Positions 1 through 8,031 of a DNA stretch of 64,000 nucleotides are shown piece after piece (within the stretch, counting starts at the first letter, position 1; each line of letters opens with the position of its first letter). The DNA is from Frigoriglobus tundricola. GTDB lineage: Bacteria; Planctomycetota; Planctomycetia; Gemmatales; Gemmataceae. The stretch lies in contig NZ_CP053452.2 of NCBI RefSeq assembly GCF_013128195.2, forward strand, positions 9,610,001 to 9,674,000, in the 5' to 3' direction. Position numbers and translations under genes: made by a program. The notes below the pieces were generated by a model, which was not told the origin of the DNA, did no database searches, and was given only the letters and a program-made list of their open reading frames with translations.

Positions 1-77
1 AGCGCGGCCCCGAGGTTGACCGCCGTGGTGGTCTTCCCCGTTCCCCCCTTCTGGTTCACGACGGCGATGGTGCGCAT
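1..77 (-). CDS. parA: ParA-family partition ATPase, N-terminal fragment
   Basis: Reading leftward from an ATG at 77, the frame gives MRTIAVVNQKGGTGKTT followed by AVNLGAA and then leaves the window. This is the deviant Walker A (KGGTGKTT) start of the ParA/Soj/MinD ATPase superfamily, which moves chromosomes or plasmids by ATP-dependent DNA binding. Only about 25 residues are present, so ParA cannot be separated firmly from other MinD-type ATPases, but the VVNQKGGTGKTTTAVNLG string is typical of Soj/ParA. Its parB partner and any parS site would lie outside the window; no canonical parS is seen in the 500 bases upstream. Confidence 0.85.
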   Translation of the reverse strand, partial: MRTIAVVNQKGGTGKTTTAVNLGAA

Positions 78-584
78 ACCCTCCTTGGTGACCGGCCGGG
101 AACCCCGGAACCCCGGCGGTCCCGGCCTTTCGGTCGTCCGGTAACCCCGAGGATTCCAGAGTTCGGGGCGTTTCGTCAACCGGGTATTTCGCGCGTTCCC
201 GTGGTTGCCGCAAGGCCCACTTCGCCCGGGATCCCGGCTTGCGGGACGACGGCAACCGACCCGTTCCCAGAATCCCGCGTTGCGGCGCGTACGGCAACGC
301 CGCCGTCCCGGCTTCCCGGCACGCCCGGCGTTCCCGTGTTGCTCCCGCGCCGCCCGACGCGGGTCCGCTGGTTCGCGCGGGAACGAGTTCCGGTCGCGGG
401 ACGACCTTCCGGCCGGACCCGGGTCGAAAAATCGCACCACGGCCCGCCTGCGGCCCGTACGGGGCCGTCCCGTCGGCGCCCGGTCCCGCGATCGGCGCCG
501 CCGATCTGGGTTCGGAGCGGCAAACGATCTACACTGGCCGCGCAGAACAACGTTCTGCGGTCGAAAGTGAACGCACGACGCGCC
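78..584. other. Intergenic region upstream of parA, no gene seen
   Basis: This roughly 500-base stretch is very GC-rich and has many short TTCCCG/CGGGAA-type words, but I see no convincing coding frame; the long open frames here are a by-product of GC content. It presumably holds the parA promoter. No DnaA-box cluster or parS palindrome was recognised. Confidence 0.4.
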
Positions 585-1980
585 ACTGACGGCGACATCG
601 ATCGCCGGCACCGCCCGACAGTCGGCTACCAACCGACGAAGGGACGCGGTCACCAACCGCCTTGTGAGTGCCGGCTCGTAGCGCTGGGTACCTGGAGACA
701 GGTTCGCCCAGTGCGATGGGGGCTCCGTTCGACAAACCCCGACTGCGGTAACGCAGCGGAACAACCGAACGGTTCTACCCAATGATTCAGGCCCCCGGAA
801 CGGGGGCGACCAGGACACGCCCGCCGCCCGGATCTTCGGGCGGACGGGTCGGTGTGATTCAAAGCGGGTGCGAATCCCGTCAGGGGGACGAGGACGACAG
901 CCGCGAGGCAACTCGGGTGCAAGTCCCGTCACGTCCGCGTAACCCTGCTGGCGTGGGGAGTACCCGACCGGGAAACCGGCGGGTCCGGCTCGACGACACG
1001 AGTCGGGTATCCCGTGAAGAAAAAGCGGGAACACGAAAAGCTCAACCACGAGAGCGCCGCCAAGGCGTTGCCAGTGAGTCCGACGGAAGACGCGAGGCCG
1101 AACCGCGAAGAGGCCGCACGGGGTGGTAGGGGAGCAGCTTCCTCTTTCTGGCCCCCGAAAGGACGGCGCAACTGCCGTCGCGATCGTGGCCCCCCGGGAG
1201 GGGGGTACATGCCGTGCGAGTTCCGGAAGGTCACACTTCCTAGCGACGTGAGCCGTCGGGCGAAGGTCACATCTAACTGGGGAAGTCCCTCCGGCCGTCG
1301 GGTCGGTAACCCGGGGCCCGGCAGAGTCAGCCGGGGGCAGGCCGAGGGACGGGAGCGGGCCGCAAGTAGGAGTCGCGGGAGCGAGCGGGTGTGCTGCAAG
1401 GCAGTGGCACGACCGTCTGGTCCACCCGGGTGGTGCCGGGAGACGTACAGCGACGAAAGCGGCGACGAGCGATTGCGATCGATGTTCGCCGGTCGGCCGG
1501 GGCTGGTACTTCAGCCTCGGCCGACTCCGGGGTACGGACGTGGTGTGGGAGCGGCGGGAACCGTCTGGAACGCGGTGATCCGAACCGTTCGGCGGCGTGA
1601 CGACGACGGACGGCCGGGGTGTACCCGGGGTCCGGGATCAGGTTACGAGCCGCTACGTCCATACTTGGGGACAGATAACAGAGGAAAGAGGGGAGCGCAC
1701 GGACGCACTCCCTGCCTTTCCGGCCGGACGCCGCGCGCAGGAACTCTGGCGCGGGTACGGCGACAGTCACCAACTCACAGGAGGGACGAGGGCCGGAAGG
1801 TTCGGCGGCGGCGTGGCGGGAACAGGTTGTGCCACAGGTCGCGGTGAAGGGAGAGAAGGTTCTCCGGAAGGATGTTTCGAGGGTTGTGACAGAACGGCGT
1901 TTCGGGTGGTTCGGCCGATGAAAAACAAACCACCCTTCTATTTCCGGAAGCACGTCACGGGTTCCCCCAGACGTGGGGGC
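585..1980 (+). ncRNA. Candidate large structured RNA, group II intron-like
   Basis: About 1.4 kb without a credible reading frame but packed with short stable hairpins and GNRA-like loops. Examples are a stem-loop at about 790-806 (GCCCCC/GGGGGC), one at about 823-844 (CCGCCCG/CGGGCGG), and two hairpins of the form CGGGTGC(G/A)A(A/G)TCCCG near 868 and 915. Around 1273-1325 the words CTAACTGGGGAAGTCCC and CGGTAACC resemble domain I of bacterial group II introns, as does the GGGTGCAAGTCCC hairpin. I could not find a convincing domain V with its AGC/GUU triad, so the intron assignment is an inference. The RNA runs directly into the ORF at 1981-2628, as if that ORF were carried by the element. 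The boundaries are estimates. Confidence 0.55.
1964..1979 (+). promoter_or_regulatory. Hairpin abutting the start codon of the RNA-linked ORF
   Basis: CCCCC at 1964-1968 pairs with GGGGG at 1975-1979 across a six-base loop, and the ATG follows at 1981. No Shine-Dalgarno sequence is visible in front of this start. The stem could limit ribosome access or be the last helix of the preceding structured RNA. Confidence 0.5.
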
Positions 1981-2628
1981 ATGGACCGGCCCGTCTCAGC
2001 GACCACGGTAGAGGGATTCATCCAGCAACTCGCAGTGCAATACGTCGGCCGCGGGTATTACTTCTTCGTCACCGGCACCATCAAGCCGCACAAGAACCCG
2101 GCGCAAGTGGACGCGAAACTCTGCGCCCGGTACGGCGTCGGGCAGTCGAAGTGGGCGAAGGCGCGGCGCCGGGCGGCGGGCCGGGCGAGCCACGCGTACA
2201 TCCGGTTCGAGCGGTTCTTCGTCCTGCTTTGCACACATGGCGAGAGCCCCTTCTTCGAGGACGAGGGGGAGCGGGTGCGAGACGCCCGGAAGAGCCCGGT
2301 GCGGTTCCGGGGCTACGCGGTCAGCTTCCGCGGCGGGCACGTCCACGTTCGAATCGATCGACCGCGCTACCTGGAGTTGAAGAGCTACCTCGTCGGGATC
2401 GCGGTCCACCGGACGGTCGAGGACCTGGCGTCGGAGTTCCGCCGGGCGCTGGCGTTCGAACCGTACGCCCCGGTCCGTTCCCAGTGCCTGTGCGTCCTGA
2501 GAGCCGTCAACCGGGCGCGGGCCGAAGCCGGCTTGGAGGACGTGCCACGCACCTGCCTGCGGTTCCGCCGGCGGGTGATGAAGCCTTTCGAGCCCGACTC
2601 CGGCCCGCTCATTCCCCAGGGGCCGTGA
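1981..2628 (+). CDS. Unrecognised protein encoded downstream of a structured RNA
   Basis: A 215-residue basic protein starting MDRPVSATTVEGFIQQLA. It is rich in Arg and aromatic residues, with phrases such as GYYFFVTG, RFFVLLCTHG, FFEDEGERVRDARK and RGGHVHVRI. It has no signal peptide or membrane segment and no nuclease or reverse-transcriptase motif that I can name. The frame stays open upstream to 1597, but ATG 1981 is preferred because it follows the closing hairpin and everything upstream reads as RNA-like sequence. I believe similar proteins occur in planctomycete genomes, but that is recollection, not a search. Its position directly after a 1.4-kb structured RNA suggests an element-encoded RNA-binding or mobility factor; the function is unknown. 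Confidence 0.7.
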   Translation: MDRPVSATTVEGFIQQLAVQYVGRGYYFFVTGTIKPHKNPAQVDAKLCARYGVGQSKWAKARRRAAGRASHAYIRFERFFVLLCTHGESPFFEDEGERVRDARKSPVRFRGYAVSFRGGHVHVRIDRPRYLELKSYLVGIAVHRTVEDLASEFRRALAFEPYAPVRSQCLCVLRAVNRARAEAGLEDVPRTCLRFRRRVMKPFEPDSGPLIPQGP

Positions 2629-3054
2629 ACTGCGGCGGCCGGTGTGATAATCTCGCGGCACGGCAACCATCACCGTCCTTCCGGATGGCCCGCGGACCGC
2701 TACCCGCCCTACTCCGCCGTGTCGGGCTGCACGCAGGCCGACGGCCAAGCGATCGACGGGCTGCGAACGGGCCTGACGAGCCGCGGCGCGATCGACTTCG
2801 GCCTCATCGTGGACGGCAGCATGGGCTTCTCGATACCGTGTTGCGTCGTGTTGCCGCAACCCGTTCCAATCGAACGTGGCTCCCCACCGACACAGCTCCT
2901 CCCCGAACCACGGGCTGTTGTTATAGCCCCCGAACGGGTGTTGAAGCACTCGGCCCACCCTACCCCTCGGCAGGCGACCCGGTGGCGCCAGGACGATCGG
3001 GCCAGGCGCGGCCCGGTGCTTCAAGGCCGCCTCGCGAACTGAGGACAACACTCG
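2629..3054. other. Intergenic, no gene supported
   Basis: About 425 bases between the RNA-linked ORF and the small minus-strand gene. Open frames exist on both strands but none has family resemblance or a ribosome-binding site. The 3' boundary of the putative RNA element may lie here. Confidence 0.4.
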
Positions 3055-3312
3055 TCACTCCTCAGTCGGGGCGGTCCGGTTCGGGGCCTGCTGCTCGAGC
3101 ACCCAAGTGTGCGCGAGGTCCGTGACCTTGGCCAACAGGAGCAGGTCGTCCCGGCCGAAACTGGTCGAGTCGGCCCACTGGTCGGTCTTCTCGTCCTTGT
3201 AGAGCCGGGAGAACGTGACCGAGTGCATTACACCTTTGACACCCGCGTTCTCCCAGACGGCCGCGCGTATTCGGCCGAAGCGAATTTCGTGAACCGGCTT
3301 GTTTGTTGACAT
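3055..3312 (-). CDS. Small conserved hypothetical protein (paralogue of 41782-42129)
   Basis: An 85-residue protein starting MSTNKPVHEIRFGRIRAAVW. The second of two adjacent ATGs (3312 rather than 3315) is chosen because GGAG lies five bases upstream of it. Its core reads HEIRFGR..A.WEN..VK.VMHSVTFSRLYKDE..W..S..FGRDDLLLLAKV. The same framework (HEIRYGR..IAIW, YSVALSRSYRDG..W, LGKDDLLVAAL) recurs in the protein at 41782-42129, so the two are paralogues. The fold looks like a compact beta-rich N-terminal half and a helical C-terminal tail. No function is recognised; the second copy sits among mobile-element genes, which hints at an origin in transferable DNA. Confidence 0.75.
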   Translation of the reverse strand: MSTNKPVHEIRFGRIRAAVWENAGVKGVMHSVTFSRLYKDEKTDQWADSTSFGRDDLLLLAKVTDLAHTWVLEQQAPNRTAPTEE

Positions 3313-3315
3313 CAT

Positions 3316-3859
3316 GACTCCTCTTCATCAACTCTTGAGAGGTTATGGCGGATATGGGTTGGCGTGTAACTCAGGAGCGCCCAAATCCCGATGCCCTGCT
3401 GGGAGGGCCGACATGAGGCGAGCTTCAGCTTCTACTGGCTGGTGTAGGCACCGTGAAAGGTGCGGGTGCGGCCGATCGAGCGGTCCGCGTCAGCGCTCTG
3501 AACCGGGACCATCAGTCGGCTTTGTGAGCTGGGATTTCGACGGCGGGAGAGGCCGCCCTAGGAGCACACCGCGTAGCAGGTGGCCGGGTTCTGCACGGGA
3601 CTCTTGGAATTTAGGGCGGGTGCCGGCCAGCAATTGAAAGGAGCGCGATTCGGTAACTGAGAAATTCGCAAGAATGTGACCCGAACGCGTCCTGCGTCCG
3701 GGTCGGGAGCGGACGAAAGACCGTTGACCGGCTTGATTCAACGGGTTCCGGACGGTGGAAAGACCCTTCATCGCAAGCGTCGGCTCGCCTCCGAAAGCGA
3801 CACCCACGCACTTCGTTTCATTATCGCCATACATTAAAAGAACAATAATTACTCGCACG
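3316..3859. other. Intergenic, no gene supported
   Basis: About 540 bases, with the part nearest 3860 noticeably more AT-rich. No open frame here has recognisable similarity or a good start site. It separates the convergent ends of nothing obvious, and would contain the 3' untranslated end of the minus-strand DUF1501 gene. Confidence 0.4.
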
Positions 3860-5215
3860 TCATGCAAAGATCTCTTTCGCCACGCTGCCCTTCACGTCGG
3901 TCAGGCGGAAGTCGCGGCCGGCGTAGTTGTAGGTCAACTTCTCGTGGTCCAGGCCCATCAGCGCGAGCAGCGTTGCGTGCAGGTCGTTGGTGTGCATCCG
4001 GCCCTCGACCGCCTTGATGCCGTACTCGTCGGTGGCCCCGTAGCTGAACCCCTTCTTCACGCCGGCCCCGGTCAGGAACATCGGGTAGCCGGTGATGTTG
4101 TGGTCCCGGCCGTCCGGCCCCTGCGCGGTCGGCTGGCGCCCGAACTCGCTGCCGAAGAGCACCAGCGTGTCGTCGAGCATCCCGCGGCCTTCGAGGTCCG
4201 ACAGCAGGGCCGCGACCGGCTGGTCGATGGAGCCGCACCGGTCGAGCAGCCCCTTGTGCAAGTTGTTGTGGTGGTCCCAGCCCGGCTGGCAGATCTCCAC
4301 GAACCGAACTCCCGCCTCACTGAGACGCCGGGCCATCACGCACTGCCGCGCGAACGCGCCCGCGCCGCCGTCTTTCACCCCGTAGGCGTCGAGCACCTTC
4401 TTTGGTTCCTTCGCGATGTCGAGCAGTTCGGGGACCTTGCCCTGCATCTTGAACGCCAGCTCGTACGACTCGATCACCCCGTCCACCGCGTCCGGCGCGC
4501 CGGGCGCGGCGGCGAGGTCACGGTTCATCCCCTGGATCAGGTCGAGCTGCTTCCGCTGCAGGTCGCTCGCGGCGGTCGCCTTCAGGTTCGGCAGATAGCC
4601 CTGGTCGTTGATGCGCGTCCCCTGGAAGTGCGCCGGGAGGAACGCGTTGCCGTAGTTCACCGCCCCGCCGAAGTTCGGCGGCGGGTTGATGGTCACATAG
4701 CCCGGCAGGTCCTGGTTCTCGGTGCCCAGGCCGTACAGGAGCCACGCGCCCATACTCGGCCGGGTGAGGGCCGCGTTCGCGCTGCCGGTGTGGAGCTGAA
4801 CCACCGCCTGCGGGTGCGCGGGCGTGTCGGTGTGCAGCCCGCGGAGCCAGGTCAGCTTGTCCGCGTGCTTCGCCAGGTTCGGCAGCAGCTCCGAGAACCA
4901 CGACCCGGTGTCGCCGTATTGCGCCCACTTGAACTTCGACGCGGTCAGGACGCCGCCACCCGGTCCCGGCTTGCCGTTGTCCTTCTCCAGTTGCGGCTTG
5001 TAGTCGAACGTGTCGTGGTGCGACATCGCCCCGTTCATGTGAACGAAGATGAGCCGCTTGGCCTTCGCGGGGAAGTGCGGGGCCTTTGGCGCGAGCGGTT
5101 TGGGAGCGGCCTTGTCGGCGGCGCGGGCCTGCTCGGCGAGGAGGCCGGTGAGGGCGAGGAAGCCGAAGCCCGCGCCCGCGGACTTCAGAACCTGACGACG
5201 CGAAGTCGGAACCAT
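3860..5215 (-). CDS. DUF1501 family exported protein
   Basis: A 451-residue protein with a twin-arginine type leader (SRRQVLK near residues 5-11, then a hydrophobic stretch ending in ALTGLLAEQARA). The body is DUF1501, a sulfatase/alkaline-phosphatase-fold family abundant in planctomycetes. Typical phrases are FVHMNGAMSHHDTFDYKP, WLRGLHTDTPAHPQAV, DDTLVLFGSEFGRQPTAQG and GRDHNITGYPMFLTGAGVKKG. AGGAG lies eight bases before the ATG. It is probably co-transcribed with the sulfatase upstream (71-base gap on the same strand). Planctomycetes usually pair DUF1501 genes with DUF1549/1553 cytochromes; here the partner is a sulfatase. The enzymatic activity of DUF1501 proteins is not established. Confidence 0.93.
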   Translation of the reverse strand: MVPTSRRQVLKSAGAGFGFLALTGLLAEQARAADKAAPKPLAPKAPHFPAKAKRLIFVHMNGAMSHHDTFDYKPQLEKDNGKPGPGGGVLTASKFKWAQYGDTGSWFSELLPNLAKHADKLTWLRGLHTDTPAHPQAVVQLHTGSANAALTRPSMGAWLLYGLGTENQDLPGYVTINPPPNFGGAVNYGNAFLPAHFQGTRINDQGYLPNLKATAASDLQRKQLDLIQGMNRDLAAAPGAPDAVDGVIESYELAFKMQGKVPELLDIAKEPKKVLDAYGVKDGGAGAFARQCVMARRLSEAGVRFVEICQPGWDHHNNLHKGLLDRCGSIDQPVAALLSDLEGRGMLDDTLVLFGSEFGRQPTAQGPDGRDHNITGYPMFLTGAGVKKGFSYGATDEYGIKAVEGRMHTNDLHATLLALMGLDHEKLTYNYAGRDFRLTDVKGSVAKEIFA

Positions 5216-5286
5216 GCGGATCTCCTGGAAGCGGTGGGACTCGGGGAATTACAGTTGCTCGGTGCGGTGACTCGGCTCATGTCACC

Positions 5287-6807
5287 TCACTTCTTCTCCG
5301 GGTTGGGTTGCTTGGGCGGGCCGTCCGCCCCCTTCGCGGGCAGGTTCTTCTCGTTCCACGCCTTCCAGCTCGCCGTGAGGCGCGCGACGACCTCGGGGTG
5401 CTTCTCGGACAGGTCGTGCTCCTCGGCCACGTCCTTCGCGAGGTCGAACAACTGCACCTTCTCCCCGCGCTCGGGAAATACCAGCTTCCAGTCGCCCGAC
5501 CGAACCGCCCAGAACTCGTTGAACCGCCAGTACAAGGCTCGCTCTTTGAGCTCGGCCGTCGGTCCGCCCTTCAGGGAGGGGAGCAGATTGATGCCGTCCG
5601 GAACCTTCCCCTTCGGCGCGTCCAACCCGGCGGCCGCGAGCAGCGTCGGGAACGCGTCGAGGCTCGAAACGGGCGCGTCGAACACCTGCTTGCCCGCGAC
5701 TTTCCCCTTCCAACTGACGACCGCGGGCACCCGGATGCCGCCCTCCCAGAGAGAGAACTTCGCGCCGCCGAGCGGGGCGTTGTTCGCGGCGATGTCGTCG
5801 ATCGGCCCGCCGTTGTCGTTGATGAAGTAGATGACCGTGTCCTCTTCGAGGCCGAGCGCCCGCAGCTTGGCGACCACCGCCCCGACTGCATCGTCCAGGG
5901 CCGAGGTGGTCGCCGCGTAGGCCTTGCGCTTGCCGTCCAGCTTGGGGAACCGGTCCAGGTACTTCTTGGTCGGCTGGAGCGGCGAGTGGCTGGCGTTGAA
6001 CGCGAGGTACAGGAAGAACGGGGCCGCGCGGTTGCGGTCGATGAACCCGACCGCTTCGCGGGCGAACGCATCGGTCAGGTACTCCGGCTCCTCGACCTCC
6101 TCGTTGGGCTTGTCCGTCGTGCCGCGGACCAGTTTCCCCGGAACGGAACCGATCAAACCCTTCGGAGCGGGGCCGCCGCCGAGACCGGGCGGCTCCTTGG
6201 GCGGAGTCGGCTGGTCCTTCGGCGGGTTCTTGGCGAGCGCGTCGCGCTCCTTGCGGGTCTTCTCGAACACCATCCGGGCGCCCAGCGCGACCTCGCCGGG
6301 GACGTAACTGTGCATGGCCCCGTAGAAGCCGAAGAACTCGTCGAACCCGCGTTTCCACGGGCGGTAGTCGGGGCCGCCGCCCAGGTGCCACTTGCCGATG
6401 GCCATCGTCCAGTAACCGCCAGCCTTAAACGCGTCGGCGAGCGTCTTCTCGCTCAGGTTCAGCCCGGTGTTCGGACCGGGGTTGCCGTCGTAGCTGTGGC
6501 GCTGCTGGTACCGACCCGACATGAGCCCCGCGCGCGTCGGTCCGCAGATCGGGCCGGTCACGTATGCGTTCGTGAACCGTACCCCGCCGGCGGCGAGCGC
6601 GTCGAGGTGCGGGGTCGGGATGTCCTGACACCCCTGGAACCCCACGTCGCCGTACCCGAGGTCGTCGGTGATGATCAGCACGACGTTCGGCCGCCGGGCG
6701 GCCTTCTTCGCATCGGGCTGCGGCTGGGCACGCGCCGTGGCCCCGGCCGATACGACGGCCGCACACAGGCAGGCGAGTTGGAATGTGACCTTCGTGACAC
6801 AGCGCAT
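5287..6807 (-). CDS. Formylglycine-type sulfatase (arylsulfatase family)
   Basis: A 506-residue sulfatase from ATG 6807; an upstream in-frame ATG at 6882 would add an odd Pro-rich leader before the real signal peptide MRCVTKVTFQLACLCAAVV. After cleavage the mature part begins with PNVVLIITDDLGYGDVGFQG, whose two Asp are metal ligands. The CGPTR motif at about Cys88 is the C-x-P-x-R signature whose Cys is converted to formylglycine. Further family landmarks are GKWHLGGG and FINDNGG. It should hydrolyse sulfate esters outside the cytoplasm, perhaps from algal polysaccharides. The substrate cannot be read from sequence. It is followed by the DUF1501 gene on the same strand. Confidence 0.94.
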   Translation of the reverse strand: MRCVTKVTFQLACLCAAVVSAGATARAQPQPDAKKAARRPNVVLIITDDLGYGDVGFQGCQDIPTPHLDALAAGGVRFTNAYVTGPICGPTRAGLMSGRYQQRHSYDGNPGPNTGLNLSEKTLADAFKAGGYWTMAIGKWHLGGGPDYRPWKRGFDEFFGFYGAMHSYVPGEVALGARMVFEKTRKERDALAKNPPKDQPTPPKEPPGLGGGPAPKGLIGSVPGKLVRGTTDKPNEEVEEPEYLTDAFAREAVGFIDRNRAAPFFLYLAFNASHSPLQPTKKYLDRFPKLDGKRKAYAATTSALDDAVGAVVAKLRALGLEEDTVIYFINDNGGPIDDIAANNAPLGGAKFSLWEGGIRVPAVVSWKGKVAGKQVFDAPVSSLDAFPTLLAAAGLDAPKGKVPDGINLLPSLKGGPTAELKERALYWRFNEFWAVRSGDWKLVFPERGEKVQLFDLAKDVAEEHDLSEKHPEVVARLTASWKAWNEKNLPAKGADGPPKQPNPEKK

Positions 6808-6894
6808 CGGAAGCCCGGTGAAGGGGAATGGGACGAACGGCCGCCGCGCGGGGAACGGCCCGCGCGGCGGTGCGGAGGTCACTTCACGTAGCGG

Positions 6895-7344
6895 AACTCA
6901 GCGCTACCCAGCAGCGCCTGGGTGTACCTGCCGGCGTCGTGGCTGCGCGAGAGCGCCGACCCGCGGGCGGTCCCGGTCGAGGACCGTGCGCCCGCAACGA
7001 AGACCGAAATCGCTCTGCGACTGATCGACGAGGTGCGGACCGAAGGCGAATGGACCGGCGCGGTGATCGGCGAGGCCGAGTACCTCGTCGGGGCGGACTT
7101 CCGAGAGGCCCTGACGGCCCGCGGATTGACCGCGCAAGACGGCCAAGAGGCTCGGGTTGCGGAGGCGCTGCGCCGATTCGAATGGATGAAGAATCCGCTG
7201 GGACTGGATCACTTCGAGGGCCGCGCTTGGCACGGATGGCACCACCACGTCGGCCTCGTGTTCACTGCTTACGGGTTCCTCTGCGACGAAGCGGCGACCC
7301 CAGACGCGCCGCCCTTTCCGTCTCCTGTACACCCACCCGTTTGA
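6895..7344 (+). pseudogene. Remnant of a DDE transposase (IS701/IS4-like)
   Basis: The plus-strand frame carries VYLPASWLRESADPR near its start and GLDHFEGRAWHGWHHHVGLV near its end. Both phrases match conserved parts of IS701-family transposases (the LYLP.SW segment before the catalytic region and the C-terminal LGLDHFEGRSWRGFHHH segment). The catalytic stretch between them is largely missing: the whole remnant is about 150 codons against roughly 400 for an intact enzyme. The sequence is therefore an internally deleted, inactive copy. I saw no terminal inverted repeats flanking it. Confidence 0.75.
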
Positions 7345-7381
7345 GGGTCACAATCCGGAGCAGGAGGGCGGGAAACGAACG

Positions 7382-7411
7382 AGGCCGCGCGGTACGCGTA
7401 CCGCGCGGCCT
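7382..7411. terminator. Perfect 30-bp palindrome, probable terminator
   Basis: Two 15-base arms with no loop (AGGCCGCGCGGTACG and its exact complement). It lies 20 bases beyond the stop of the minus-strand gene 7431-7655 and just downstream of the plus-strand transposase remnant, so it could stop transcription from both sides. There is no long T-run. Confidence 0.6.
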
Positions 7412-7430
7412 TCGAGATGTTTGGCGCGAG

Positions 7431-7655
7431 TCAATTGAGCGAGAACTGCGGGATGCGGCTGGGCTTCGGACGGAGTTGTTCGCGGGTCCGCTCCGCCGCG
7501 ACGCGGTAGATCTCCTGAATCTGCGATTGCTGCATCGAGGTGAACGCCGCGAACATCGGACACGGAACGAACGCGCTCATGCCACAGCTCGCGGGCACCT
7601 TAGCCAGCGCGGGGGGAAGTTGAGCGAGTTGGTCGCGAAAGCGATGTTCGACCAT
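7431..7655 (-). CDS. Small hypothetical protein
   Basis: A 74-residue ORF starting MVEHRFRDQLAQLPPAL, with a C-terminal helical part containing QSQIQEIYRVAAERTREQL. GAGG lies eight bases upstream of the ATG. A dyad (7695-7716) and an AT-rich promoter-like stretch precede it, and a strong palindrome follows it. These signals favour a real gene over a chance ORF. No family is recognised; two Cys and several Met in the middle (CGMSAFVPCPMF) are the only distinctive feature. Confidence 0.55.
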   Translation of the reverse strand: MVEHRFRDQLAQLPPALAKVPASCGMSAFVPCPMFAAFTSMQQSQIQEIYRVAAERTREQLRPKPSRIPQFSLN

Positions 7656-7694
7656 GACAAAACCTCGATAGCGGAAACTGCGACTCCAATAACT

Positions 7695-7716
7695 TACTAA
7701 GATAGTGACCTTAGTA
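7695..7716 (-). promoter_or_regulatory. Inverted repeat upstream of the 7431-7655 gene
   Basis: TACTAAG (7695-7701) and CTTAGTA (7710-7716) are separated by eight bases inside a locally AT-rich stretch 40-60 bases upstream of the minus-strand ATG at 7655. The arrangement is that of a dimeric repressor operator overlapping a promoter, broadly like BlaI/MecI-type sites. The cognate regulator is not identifiable here. Confidence 0.4.
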
Positions 7717-7950
7717 GTGTTTCTGCTTAAATTCTACCCCCGCTTTCGAGGAAAGCAACCCATTTCGGCAAGTATTCTTCCGGTTGGTTGGAAATTTCGC
7801 GACCATTGAGAATTGCAGGCAATTCCCGACCGCCTGGCTGCGGTATACTCCTCCGTTCACCCGAATCACGACTGGCGAAGTTGCAATTGGCCGGATGGGT
7901 CTCACGAGCGGCGAACGGCATCATGCCATGAGAGTCGTACAACCAAAGAC

Positions 7951-7988
7951 GCCCCTTGTCGCGACCGCAGGCGGTCGCGACAAGGGGC
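7951..7988. terminator. 18-bp-arm perfect hairpin
   Basis: Exact arms at 7951-7968 and 7971-7988 separated by only AG. It lies about 45 bases beyond the stop of the minus-strand gene 8032-8334 and is a plausible terminator. The very long perfect arms are also typical of small dispersed palindromic repeats. Confidence 0.55.
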
Positions 7989-8031
7989 GGATACGTGAAG
8001 AGCCGGAATGGAGGTCTTCGGCAACTCGAAG

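Noticed and set aside
1551-1593. Group II intron domain V
   Set aside because: GAGCGG...CCGTTC has the right A-U, G-U, C-G triad, but the enclosed 30 bases do not form the short tetraloop hairpin of domain V.
1014-1847. Long open frame through the structured RNA region
   Set aside because: Low-complexity Arg/Gly-rich translation with no family resemblance and alternative frames equally open; explained by high GC and by RNA hairpins.
585-1980. RNase P RNA, tmRNA or rRNA
   Set aside because: None of the conserved cores (for example GAAAGTCCGGGC of RNase P or the tmRNA acceptor ends) could be found.
2644-3042. Possible 132-residue protein after the RNA-linked ORF
   Set aside because: A short phrase (AIDFGLIVDGSMGFSI) looks protein-like, but there is no start signal, family match or continuation.
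3755-5830. 691-codon plus-strand frame
   Set aside because: Exact antisense shadow of the DUF1501 and sulfatase genes; Val/Arg/Leu-rich translation typical of reverse-strand frames in GC-rich DNA.
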